In this document: positions 1-7,811 of the stretch, piece after piece
Layout of the letters: each line of letters opens with the position of its first letter
Numbering within the stretch: the stretch's first letter is position 1
DNA from: Micromonospora wenchangensis
Lineage (GTDB): Bacteria; Actinomycetota; Actinomycetes; Mycobacteriales; Micromonosporaceae
Length of the DNA stretch: 64,000 nt
NCBI RefSeq assembly: GCF_002210435.1
Contig: NZ_MZMV01000005.1
Location: 1-64,000 of the forward strand
Direction of reading: 5' to 3'
Position numbers and translations under genes: made by a program
Notes under the pieces: generated by a model
Told to the model about the DNA's origin: nothing
Seen by the model: only the letters and a program-made list of their open reading frames with translations
Databases searched by the model: none

Positions 1-1
1 C

Positions 2-160
2 GGCCACCGCGCCGGGCGAGGATCGCTTGGTTTGTTCACCTGCCGGGCCGACAGCGACCCGGACATGGCCGTCGCGCCGATCCTCGCGCTGCTCGGCGGC
101 GATGTCGCCCTCAACGGTCGAGTTCCGCGTCTTCCGCTACCGGCGTCCATCGCCGCCTAG
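2..160 (+). CDS. C-terminal end of an unidentified protein, cut by the window edge
   Basis: One frame is open from the first bases to a TAG at 158-160. It reads like genuine coding sequence: an acidic DSDPD turn, then a hydrophobic APILALLGGDVAL stretch, with G/C-rich third positions. The family is not recognised and the start lies outside the window. A 26-base segment at its left end (1-26) recurs exactly at 5442-5467. Bases 161-415, between this stop and the next gene, show nothing I can support. Low confidence because only about 52 codons are visible. Confidence 0.35.
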   Translation, partial: GHRAGRGSLGLFTCRADSDPDMAVAPILALLGGDVALNGRVPRLPLPASIAA

Positions 161-415
161 ACCGCGACCGATACGACGAAGGGCCCGCAGGGACGACGAC
201 GCTGTGGGTGAATTCGGGCCATGCGTGCCGTGCATATACCCGTCGCGGCTGGATCATCTGCTGCGTACGGCTGGGGCCAATGCCGTGCTCGTCGAGGTGC
301 GTATCGAACTCTGCATGGAGCGTGGGCTCGAAACGGTGCCCGGTCCTCCCGGCCGTGCCAGGGCCTCACTCCGTCGATTTTGGCCTGCTTGGACCGCTAC
401 TGAGAGAACTCCCGG

Positions 416-2563
416 TTAGGTCGGCTCGCTCCCGTTGGAGCCGTCGGATTGTGTGACCAGACGGCGGACGGCGCTGGCGTGGGGGTCTCCGAGCGGATCG
501 AGGATCTGGAGTGCCTGCTGCCAGCAGCGCTGGGCGTCATCGGCCTTGCCGGTGGCCTCAAAGGTGTCACCGAGGGCGGCGAGGGTGAGTCCTTCGCAGC
601 GTCGGTCGTCGAATCTGCGGAAGAGCTTCAGGGCCAGCTGATGCTGGTTGAGGGCCTCGTCGTGGTGGCCGATCTGCTGGTAGGCCAGGCCGAGGGGGTA
701 GGAGGCCCAGGCGACACTCCATTGGTCGTTGATGCCGTCGAGGATGGCAACTGCTTGCTGGTAGTGGGCGATGGCGGTGTCGAATTGTCCGCGGGCGCGG
801 TGGCAGTTGCCGAGGCTGAGTAGGGACATGGCTTCGCCTCGGGTGATGCCGTGGTGGCGGAACACCTCCCGGGCCTGCTCGTACAGGTTGAGGGCTTCTT
901 CCAGGTGTCCGAGTTCCTCGTGGATGAGGCCCTGGCCTCGGAGGCTGAAGCCTTCGACCCAGTGGTCGTTGACGTCGCGGCTGGCGTTGGCACCTTGGCG
1001 GTAGCAGTCGAGGGCGGTGTCGCGTTGTTCCATTCGCCAGTAGGCGTCGCCGAGGCAGCGGAGGTTGGCGGCTTCGCCAAGGCGTGACCCGGCGGACCGT
1101 GCGGCGCGGAGGCCGGTGAGGTGGATGTCGCGCCAGTCTGCCCAGTACGACTTGAGTTCGAAGAACCCGTCGCTGACGACGGGCAGTTGCCAGGCGATGT
1201 CGTGATCGCCGAACTCGTCTGCCTGCCGGATGGTGTCGAGGAGATTGAGCCGTTCCCGCTCGAACCAGGCCATCGCCTCGGCCACGGTGCTGGGTGGGGC
1301 GAGTGGTACGTCGGGTCCGGCCGGGTCAAGGGCGATGGCGTGGGAGTAGGGAAGGATGACCTTCCGGCCTTCCTCTGCCATCCACAGGTACCAGGTGTAG
1401 ACGCGGCGTCGTGACTGGTGTTGTTGTTCGGGGGTCTCCTCGGCTTGCGCGCGTTCGAGGGCGTAGGCGCGCAGGAGGTCGTGGAACAGGTATCGGTCGC
1501 GGGCGGGGTTCTGCACGAGATGCGCCGCAGTGAGCTGGTCGAGGAGGTTACGGGCCCGGGGGATGCTCACGCCAACGATGGCTGCCGCTGCGGCGACGCA
1601 GATGTCGGAGCCGGCGTGCAGCCCGAGGAGGCGGAAGAACCGCGCCGTGTCCTCGGGCAATGCCTGGTAGGACCAGGAGAACACGGCTCGGACGTCGGAG
1701 AGTTCGTCATCATCGACGGTGAGGGCGTCGAGCTGATGGTCGACAAGCGCAAGGTCGGCCACGAAGTCGGTGAGGGTGGCGTAGGGGGTGTTGGCGATGC
1801 GCTCCCCGATGATCCGCAGCGCGAGCGGGAGGTAAGCGCAGCGGCGGGCGAGTTCGGCAGCGGCCTCTGGCTCGGCGCTGACGCGGTCTCCGCCGATGCT
1901 GTCGCCCAGCAGCGTGATCGCTTCGTCGGGGGACAGGACGTCCAGGGTCATCCGTGACGCTCCTTCCCGCGCGACAAGGCCGGAGAGGCGACTGCGGCTG
2001 GTGATGATCGTCATGCAGGTCGGTGTGGCGGGCAGCAGCGGCCGAACCTGGCCGACCGTGGACACATTGTCCACCACGACCAGAACACGCTTGCCGGTCA
2101 GGACGGACCGGTAGAGAGCGGCGCGTCCCTCGGTTTCGGTCGGGATCTGCTCGGCCGGCACGTGCAGGGCACGCAGGAACGTGTCCAATGTTTGTCCGAC
2201 GTCCAATGCCGGTCCCGGTCCGTAGCCACGCATGTCGACATAGAGATCGCCGTCGGCGAACCACCGCCGGACCCGGTGCGCCCAATGCACAGCCAACGCG
2301 GTCTTGCCCACACCGGGGGCACCCGCAATGGCCGCGACGATCATCGACCGGCCGCCCGCAGCCGTGCCGTCGGCGGGCAGTGCCGCGTCCAGTCGGGTGA
2401 GGGCCTGCTCGCGGTTGACGAAGCGGGTCGCGTCGAGGGGCAGCTGACGAGGCGGAGGAGTAGGCGGTCCCGCGCGCCCGAACAGGTTGATGCCACCGTG
2501 CACCGTTCCGGCTTGAACGACAGCTTCGGCATCGCCGGACGACTCGTTGTGCGCGGTGGGCAC
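416..2563 (-). CDS. NB-ARC ATPase with C-terminal TPR repeats (STAND-type signalling protein)
   Basis: A predicted cytoplasmic signalling ATPase of about 715 residues. A conserved N-terminal segment (AGTVHGGINL) and RFVNRE box lead into the NB-ARC domain, with Walker A GAPGVGKT at residues 81-88, a VLVVVDN Walker B and a YLPLAL motif. The last 250 residues or so are tandem tetratricopeptide repeats (ALDCYRQG, ALNLYEQA, AIAHYQQA, ALNQHQLA). There is no HTH or SARP domain, so it is not a complete AfsR-type regulator. The GTG start at 2563 was chosen because GGGGAGGAGG lies five bases upstream and because the longer open frame would overlap the preceding gene by about 70 bases. It is the last gene of a leftward trio with a DUF6879 gene and a small protein. 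Its ligand and output are unknown. Confidence 0.85.
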   Translation of the reverse strand: MPTAHNESSGDAEAVVQAGTVHGGINLFGRAGPPTPPPRQLPLDATRFVNREQALTRLDAALPADGTAAGGRSMIVAAIAGAPGVGKTALAVHWAHRVRRWFADGDLYVDMRGYGPGPALDVGQTLDTFLRALHVPAEQIPTETEGRAALYRSVLTGKRVLVVVDNVSTVGQVRPLLPATPTCMTIITSRSRLSGLVAREGASRMTLDVLSPDEAITLLGDSIGGDRVSAEPEAAAELARRCAYLPLALRIIGERIANTPYATLTDFVADLALVDHQLDALTVDDDELSDVRAVFSWSYQALPEDTARFFRLLGLHAGSDICVAAAAAIVGVSIPRARNLLDQLTAAHLVQNPARDRYLFHDLLRAYALERAQAEETPEQQHQSRRRVYTWYLWMAEEGRKVILPYSHAIALDPAGPDVPLAPPSTVAEAMAWFERERLNLLDTIRQADEFGDHDIAWQLPVVSDGFFELKSYWADWRDIHLTGLRAARSAGSRLGEAANLRCLGDAYWRMEQRDTALDCYRQGANASRDVNDHWVEGFSLRGQGLIHEELGHLEEALNLYEQAREVFRHHGITRGEAMSLLSLGNCHRARGQFDTAIAHYQQAVAILDGINDQWSVAWASYPLGLAYQQIGHHDEALNQHQLALKLFRRFDDRRCEGLTLAALGDTFEATGKADDAQRCWQQALQILDPLGDPHASAVRRLVTQSDGSNGSEPT

Positions 2564-2591
2564 GCTGCCTCCTCCCCGACGAGCGGCGGAT

Positions 2592-3149
2592 CTATGGAGA
2601 GCTGGGTTGGAGCTGGACTGCGTACGCCCGGTAGGGGATCGACGCGGAAACGGCGGCGTCACGCCAGAGGTTGGCCTGCACGATCTTCTCCGGCTCGCTG
2701 ATCAACTCGCCGGAGACGAACCGGCCCTCCTCGTCGTAGTACATCGCCACGAGCTGAGAGGAGTCGAATAGCCAATAGTCGTAGCGAGGTAATGCAGCCG
2801 GCCAGTCATCACCGGAAACCACGATGAGGCGAACGTCCTCGCCCGCCTCGACCGTGTGCTCGTAGGCCCAGCCGCATTCGAACCGGACGTAGTCCGACAG
2901 CGGCTCAACGACGACATGGACCCGGTGCATGCGCTTACCAGCCGATACCGCAGCCCGCACGGTGTCGCACCAGGCAGCGATCCCGGGAAACTCCCCACGG
3001 GACTCGCCCGCCAAGAACCGGGCGAACTCGTCCTGCTCGTACGATACGTCGTACCGCTGAAGCGTTTCTAACCGGTAGGCCGTATACCGGAAGTCGCGGA
3101 ACAGTTGGTTGAACTCGGCATCATCCAGCGACGTGAACGATCGGGTCAA
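2592..3149 (-). CDS. DUF6879 family protein
   Basis: A protein of about 185 residues resembling the actinobacterial DUF6879 family, recognised by the N-terminal pattern DDAEFNQLFRDFRYTAYRLE and the late WLFDSSQLVAMYYDEEGRF segment. Family members commonly sit beside XRE/DUF397 genes or small proteins; no biochemical role is established. The small gene upstream ends 7 bases before it and the NB-ARC gene starts 28 bases after it, so the three are probably cotranscribed. The start is uncertain: the frame opens at a TTG directly behind a GGGAGG, which is too close for an ideal ribosome binding site. Confidence 0.75.
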   Translation of the reverse strand: MTRSFTSLDDAEFNQLFRDFRYTAYRLETLQRYDVSYEQDEFARFLAGESRGEFPGIAAWCDTVRAAVSAGKRMHRVHVVVEPLSDYVRFECGWAYEHTVEAGEDVRLIVVSGDDWPAALPRYDYWLFDSSQLVAMYYDEEGRFVSGELISEPEKIVQANLWRDAAVSASIPYRAYAVQLQPSSP

Positions 3150-3155
3150 CCTCCC

Positions 3156-3377
3156 TCACCGCTGCCCGGACTCGCGGTAACGCTCGATCGCGCCGAGCAC
3201 CACTTCGGCAGAGATCCGCACCGCGCCCTCACCGGGCAGAACATTCTCCAACTCGCCGAAGGTGTCGCCGTCGACCAGGGGCCCCTGGACGACCAGCTCT
3301 CCACTGTCGGCGAGGTAGATCGTCGGGCAGCCGTTGCCACCCGACCCGGGATCCTTGTAGAGCTGGGTCAACTTCAC
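3156..3377 (-). CDS. Small conserved actinobacterial protein upstream of DUF6879
   Basis: A 73-residue protein with GTG start at 3377 and a strong GAAGGAGG five bases upstream. It contains a CPTIYLADSGELVVQG core and a charged helical C-terminus (AIERYRES). I recall similar short proteins beside DUF6879 genes in actinomycetes, but no function is known. It has no membrane segment or DNA-binding motif. Its TGA lies in the leader of the DUF6879 gene, so translation is probably coupled. The roughly 250 bases upstream (3378-3626) should hold the promoter; no clear -35/-10 pair stands out. Confidence 0.7.
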   Translation of the reverse strand: MKLTQLYKDPGSGGNGCPTIYLADSGELVVQGPLVDGDTFGELENVLPGEGAVRISAEVVLGAIERYRESGQR

Positions 3378-3626
3378 CGCGACCTCCTTCGCGAATCACA
3401 CGGCCAACAAGCGCCGTCGGTGAGGACATTAGTGCGTAGCGTAGCGGCTGAACAAGGCGATATCGTCTATTCGATCTTGGCGCATCGGGGCACGCGCATC
3501 ACCGTGCGTGCCCCGTCCGAAGACCCGGCGAGTGCGAATCGGGTACCCCGAGAGGGGCCATCTCGGTTGCGCTCGTCCCTGGGGCGCCGGGGCGGGGCCA
3601 GGGCACGGTCCCGGCGCGGGGTGCGG

Positions 3627-4844
3627 TCAGAAGGTGATCGTGAGGGTGGTGTCGAATCGGCTGATGTCGTCGTGTCTGGCGGGTCGGGTTCCTGCGCGGT
3701 GGCCGGTGACGGTGGGTTGGTTGGGGCGGCCTGCGGTGTTCCATTGGTCGAGCAGGTTGGTCAGGTCGGTGGCGAGCGTGTTGGCGTCGGGTCCGTGGGC
3801 GATTGCGCCGAGTTCGTGGTGGCCGTCGCCGGTGTCTTGGAAGGCGAGGTAGGCGATGGTGCCGCCGTGGTAGATGGCGGCACCGGCCCATCGGTAGGCG
3901 GGGGTGACCAGTCCGTTGGTGCGGGCGGTGTCGCCGACGCCGAGGCGACCGAACGGCGTGTTGGCGTGGACGAGGAGCCACAGGTCGAGGTGGCCGATCG
4001 GGTCGGCGTCGCTGACTTGGATGCCGGTCCAGCGTTCGAGCCGGGGGTGGCTCAGAGCCTTGGCGAGGGCGGCGCGGTCGGGTTGGTCGGTGGCGTCGAG
4101 TTTGAGGACGACGTCGGTGTCGAGGCGTACGTGGTGGTCGGTGTGTTCGGTGCTGCCGCGCATGGGGACGAATCCGCAGACCAGCGGCGTCGTGGTGCTG
4201 ACGAGCTGGTGGGGGCCGGTGCGGTCGAAGGCGAAGCAGCGGGTCAGGCCGCTTTCGTGTACGCGCAGGGGTACGACGATGCGGCCGTGGTCGGCGAGTT
4301 GTTCCCACCAGGCGGCGGCAATGTCCCAGGCTCCGGCGGTGACGATGATCCGGTCGTAGGGCGCGTGGTCGGGGTCGCCCAGGGCTCCGTCGCCGCAGAC
4401 CACTGCGACGGTGTCGTAGCCGGCGTGGCCGAGGCTGGCGCGGGCGCCGTCGGCGAGGTCCTGGTCGAGTTCGATGGTGACGACCGTGCCGCCGGGGCTG
4501 GTCAGCTCGGCGAGGAGGGCGGCGTTGATGCCGGTGGCCGCGCCGATCTCCAGGACGCGGTGGCCGGGTTGAGGGGCGAGTTGTTCGAGCATGTCCGCGA
4601 CGAGGCTGGGGCTCGACGCTGACGACAACGCGGCACCGCTGGGGTCTCGTTTGGTGACGATCTGGCGGCGGGTGTAGACGGTGTCCAGGTCGAGGCCGGG
4701 GAGGAACTGCTCGCGGGGGACCGTGCGGAAGGCGTGCGCGATGGGGGCGGAGCGGATGTGGTCGCGCTGTTCGAGCGTGCTGGCGAGTTGTTCGCGCAGC
4801 GTCGCGGCACTGGACGTTGCTGGTGCGGTGGGGGAAGTGTTCAC
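3627..4844 (-). CDS. FxLD-system-type methyltransferase (protein-isoaspartate O-methyltransferase-like)
   Basis: A SAM-dependent methyltransferase of about 405 residues, the length expected for enzymes of FxLD-type lanthipeptide systems. The PCMT-like part shows FRTVPREQFLPG near the N-terminus, then motif I VLEIGAATGINAALLAEL, an acidic TIELDQD motif and the APYDRIIVTAGAW motif; the C-terminal third is the family-specific extension. The chosen start is GTG 4844, preceded by GTAGGG. The frame remains open to GTG 5150 and those extra residues resemble the end of a different protein (next entry), so an in-frame fusion is possible. No precursor peptide, dehydratase or cyclase gene lies nearby, so this is an orphan. 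Family assignment is fairly firm; substrate unknown. Confidence 0.75.
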   Translation of the reverse strand: MNTSPTAPATSSAATLREQLASTLEQRDHIRSAPIAHAFRTVPREQFLPGLDLDTVYTRRQIVTKRDPSGAALSSASSPSLVADMLEQLAPQPGHRVLEIGAATGINAALLAELTSPGGTVVTIELDQDLADGARASLGHAGYDTVAVVCGDGALGDPDHAPYDRIIVTAGAWDIAAAWWEQLADHGRIVVPLRVHESGLTRCFAFDRTGPHQLVSTTTPLVCGFVPMRGSTEHTDHHVRLDTDVVLKLDATDQPDRAALAKALSHPRLERWTGIQVSDADPIGHLDLWLLVHANTPFGRLGVGDTARTNGLVTPAYRWAGAAIYHGGTIAYLAFQDTGDGHHELGAIAHGPDANTLATDLTNLLDQWNTAGRPNQPTVTGHRAGTRPARHDDISRFDTTLTITF

Positions 4845-4861
4845 TGCGTTGACCCTACTGT

Positions 4862-5250
4862 CGATCTTGGTGGCGGTTTGGTAGCCGGATGGGGTGTCGA
4901 AGGGGTGGTGGAAGGTGACGGTCACGGCGGCCGTCGCGAGTAGCCAGGTGTCTGCGGCGGAGATGCCGAGCCGGTTGAACAGGAACAGAAGGTGGTGGGT
5001 CAGCACCTCGCGTAGGTTGCGGGTCAGCGCGCTGTGCCGGTCGAGGAAGCCGAGCTCCGCGCCTGCCTGCTCATGGGCTTTCGGCCATTGCGGGGTGACG
5101 GCCAGTGGGCTTTCGGCCGTGTCGTCGGCTGCGGTGATCAGGCGCTGCACCGCCGCGATGAGCCGTGGGCTCGGCGCGGGGGCGTTCGGCTGGTGCCGGC
5201 AGGAGGCGACAAGCCGCCAGACGTCGACCCACTGTCCGAGGCCTCAGGGT
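4862..5250 (-). pseudogene. C-terminal stump of a thiopeptide-type/lantibiotic dehydratase C-terminal domain protein
   Basis: Upstream of and in frame with the methyltransferase is a segment with the hallmark end of SpaB_C or thiopeptide-type biosynthesis proteins: PQWPKAHEQAGAELGFLDR, then LREVLTHHLLFLFNRLGI. In FxLD clusters such a protein normally precedes the methyltransferase. Here the frame closes with TAA-TGA at about 5251-5256 and the bulk of the protein is missing. No stop separates the stump from the methyltransferase; a TAG just ahead of GTG 4844 lies in another frame, so the original stop may have been lost by a small indel. It could be translated as an N-terminal extension of the methyltransferase. 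Confidence 0.55.
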
Positions 5251-5253
5251 TCA

Positions 5254-5669
5254 TTATTTTCCACTCGCGGCGTCAGGATTGACATGAAGGTGGACCCGTG
5301 AATGTTCTAGGAACACTCGGCGCTCACGGAAAGGCTGGAGGTTCCGAACCGCTGAATGAGAATGATTGGGATATATCGGTTCCAGATCGCCTGGGTGGCC
5401 CGCTGGCGAGGGTCGATTTCTTCTGGTGGAGAGGCTGCGCCCGGCCACCGCGCCGGGCGAGGATCGCAACTGAGGTTCCCCGGTTCGCCGGAGGGTCTCC
5501 ATCAAACCCGGTGGGGAACAGACCCTTCGACCACATCCATCGATTGACGTGAACTTCCCCTCTGAAGTCCTGCATGGGTGAAGACGCCACGCAGGATCCG
5601 CCGGAACCAGGGAATCCTTCTTCTCTGCGTCTCCGACTACTGCTCCGACGTGATCGCTTATGCCCGCAT
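5254..5669. other. Non-coding stretch at the break point of the FxLD-type locus
   Basis: About 400 bases without a convincing gene. It holds the second copy of a 26-base repeat (5442-5467) and a short AT-richer patch near 5355-5380, unusual for this window. The FxLD remnant ends abruptly on its left, so this is a plausible deletion or rearrangement scar. Short open frames here have no recognisable domain. Confidence 0.4.
5442..5467. repeat. 26-base perfect direct repeat of window positions 1-26
   Basis: Bases 5442-5467 match bases 1-26 exactly, in the same orientation, and diverge at the next base. The left copy lies in the partial reading frame that ends at 160, so the right copy may be a fragment of a homologous gene. 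The repeat could extend leftwards beyond the window. The two copies flank the NB-ARC/DUF6879/FxLD block. Confidence 0.8.
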
Positions 5670-5718
5670 GGTTCAGCCGACCTTGACATCGCTGGTGGGT
5701 GTCAAGGTCGGCTGAACC
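5670..5718 (-). terminator. Perfect 19-bp hairpin after the glycine-rich protein gene
   Basis: Arms 5670-5688 and 5700-5718 are perfect reverse complements (GGTTCAGCCGACCTTGACA and its complement) around an 11-base loop. It lies 25 bases downstream of the stop at 5743 for the leftward gene. No U-tract follows in the direction of transcription, as is common for actinomycete I-shaped terminators. Confidence 0.8.
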
Positions 5719-5742
5719 GTGGCCGGTGGTGCCGTCAGCGTG

Positions 5743-7692
5743 TCAGGGACGGGGTTCGTCGTTGAGCTGATCGACGGTGAACAACTTGCCCGGCGACATG
5801 TTCACCATTTTCAGCTCTTTGTTCGAGTACATGTAGTCGGTGGGCAGCCTCATGGTCCAGAGCAGTTGCCGGGGTTCGTTGGCAGTTGGGCCGCTGGTGT
5901 CCACGGTTTCTAGCAGCTTGCCGTCCCAGTAGATGCCGATGGTTCCGTGGTTGGGACCGCGCTCGCCGAACAGGGAGATACGCCGCCCTCCCTGTGTCAG
6001 GTAGGTGACGTAGTCCCCCTCCTGCGCCGTGGCGTGGATGTCATTGTCGTAGTCCCCGTAGGGCCGGTTGCTGGAGTAGGCCCACCCGCTGCCGACGTAC
6101 CTGAGATACCCGGGCGTGTTGTCGGGGATGCCAGTGATGGAACTGTTGACGTAGTGGGTGAGCGTTGCGGTGGACGGGGCCGTGGTCGTGGTGCCCTCGT
6201 ACACTGCCCGCAACGAATTCGTGTAATTGCTGATCATGTTGGCTGCCAGGACCACATACCTCGCCTCGGCGAACCCTCTCGAAGTCTCCGTCGGCAGGAC
6301 GGTCCCCAGCTTCCGGGTCCCGTGGTAAATGGTGATCGCTCCGAGTGGCTGCTGGACCGGTGCACCCGTCGCTTGCACCGATGCCACCAGGGTGATGTTC
6401 TGCCCTTGGCCGGTGGGGACGTCGTCGGTCCGGTTGCCGAATTCGAAGATCCGTAGCTTGATTGAGGTCTCGGCCCTGACCACCTGGCTCAAGACGGCCG
6501 TGGCAGGGCTGCTGGACGTGGAGCCAGAGTACGATGCCCGGATCTCGTGCGTGCCCACCACCCAGGAGGTGTTGGGGACGGCAGCACAGATGGCCCTCCC
6601 GTCTCGTACCGCGATGTCCCGGCAAATCGTGACGCCGCCCAGGGCGAATGTCATCGAACCGGTGCTCACCGCTGGAGTGACGGTCGCGGTGAAGACTGCC
6701 GGACTGTAGTAGGTACTCGGGTTGGCCGACGAGGTGAGGGCCACTGTGGAGTAGTAGCTGATCCGGACTCGTCCGTTGCCGGAGTTCACGCCGCGTCGGT
6801 AAGTCGCGGAAGCCGACGCCTTGCTGCTGCCACCGCCGCCACCGCCGCCGCCGCCGACCTGCCAGGCGCCCTGCCCGCCGTTGCCGCCGCCACCGCCGTA
6901 CCAGCCGCCGCCACCGCCGCCACCCCCACCACCGGTACGCGCCATCGCATCAGTGCTCAGCGAGCACACGGCGATCTGGATGCACTCCCCGTCGTTGCCC
7001 TGCCCCGGGCCGGCGACTGCCGCGCCGCCCTCGAAGTTCGGTCCCTTGCCGCCGGCGGTCTGCCCGCCGCCCTTGCCGCCCGAGCCCTCGTACGAGGATC
7101 CGGTCTCCCGGAACCCATCTTGACCGGATCCACCTGCCACGCTGTCGCCGCCGCCACCGCCGTAAGCGTCGCTGTCCCCTCCGAAGATGCCGCCGCCGGC
7201 ACCCCCGCCACCGCCTCCACCGGCCGCGACGATCAGCTTCGTGCCGTCGGCGCTCCGGATATCGGACGCACCGCCACCGCCGCCGCCGCTGGCGGGCACC
7301 ATACCGTTGCTGCCACCGCCCCGGCCGCCGCCGTTGAAGCCGCCGTCGGCCCAGCCGCTGCCGCCGCCCTGCGCCGTCGTCCCGTCCGCGCCGGAACCAC
7401 CCACGGTGATCGTGAGTCGCTGGCCGGGGGTGACGGCGACATCGTCGATCACCTGGGCGCCCAGACCACCCGGCGCGCCGTGGGTTCCGCCCCGGCCCCC
7501 CTGCGCGCCAGAGATGTCGAACTTGATTCTCTGGGCACCGGCGGGCACGACGAAACAGTAGGTTCCCGCCGCCGTGTAGTCGGTGGCCGACGAACAGTCC
7601 GCCGCCGAGGCCGACACCGGGGCGATGCCCACCAGGACGGCGCCGCCGAGGACCAGACCCAGTCCGCCGGCCGTCAACCTGAGGTGATTCAT
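5743..7692 (-). CDS. Secreted glycine-rich protein with Ig-like repeats
   Basis: An exported protein of about 649 residues. ATG 7692 is preceded by AAGGAG; the longer open frame lacks a ribosome site. A Sec signal peptide (MNHLRLTAGG...VSASA|AD) is followed by a domain of the bacterial glycine-rich type (FVVPAGAQRIKFDISGAQGG...QVIDDVAVTPGQRLTITVGG) with long poly-Gly runs, encoded by CCG/GCC tracts, up to about residue 300. Two Ig-like segments follow (PSTYYSPAVFTATVTP and a second ending LTHYVN), then a C-terminal domain of about 130 residues with SGWAYSSNRPYGDYDNDIHATAQEGDYV and IGIYWDGKLLETVD, probably a beta-sandwich that binds ligand or carbohydrate. It is likely a cell-surface or matrix protein; the role is unknown. 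It is divergent from the LuxR gene. Confidence 0.75.
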   Translation of the reverse strand: MNHLRLTAGGLGLVLGGAVLVGIAPVSASAADCSSATDYTAAGTYCFVVPAGAQRIKFDISGAQGGRGGTHGAPGGLGAQVIDDVAVTPGQRLTITVGGSGADGTTAQGGGSGWADGGFNGGGRGGGSNGMVPASGGGGGGASDIRSADGTKLIVAAGGGGGGGAGGGIFGGDSDAYGGGGGDSVAGGSGQDGFRETGSSYEGSGGKGGGQTAGGKGPNFEGGAAVAGPGQGNDGECIQIAVCSLSTDAMARTGGGGGGGGGGWYGGGGGNGGQGAWQVGGGGGGGGGSSKASASATYRRGVNSGNGRVRISYYSTVALTSSANPSTYYSPAVFTATVTPAVSTGSMTFALGGVTICRDIAVRDGRAICAAVPNTSWVVGTHEIRASYSGSTSSSPATAVLSQVVRAETSIKLRIFEFGNRTDDVPTGQGQNITLVASVQATGAPVQQPLGAITIYHGTRKLGTVLPTETSRGFAEARYVVLAANMISNYTNSLRAVYEGTTTTAPSTATLTHYVNSSITGIPDNTPGYLRYVGSGWAYSSNRPYGDYDNDIHATAQEGDYVTYLTQGGRRISLFGERGPNHGTIGIYWDGKLLETVDTSGPTANEPRQLLWTMRLPTDYMYSNKELKMVNMSPGKLFTVDQLNDEPRP

Positions 7693-7811
7693 CGGTGTCT
7701 CCTTCGTACTGTGCGTGCTCAGTGTTGTCACATAAAGTTCTACGGCGGCCAGGCCGACAGCACCCTGGGCGAAATTCCTAGTCCGTGACGAGGGGCTTCC
7801 TGGGAGGCGAC

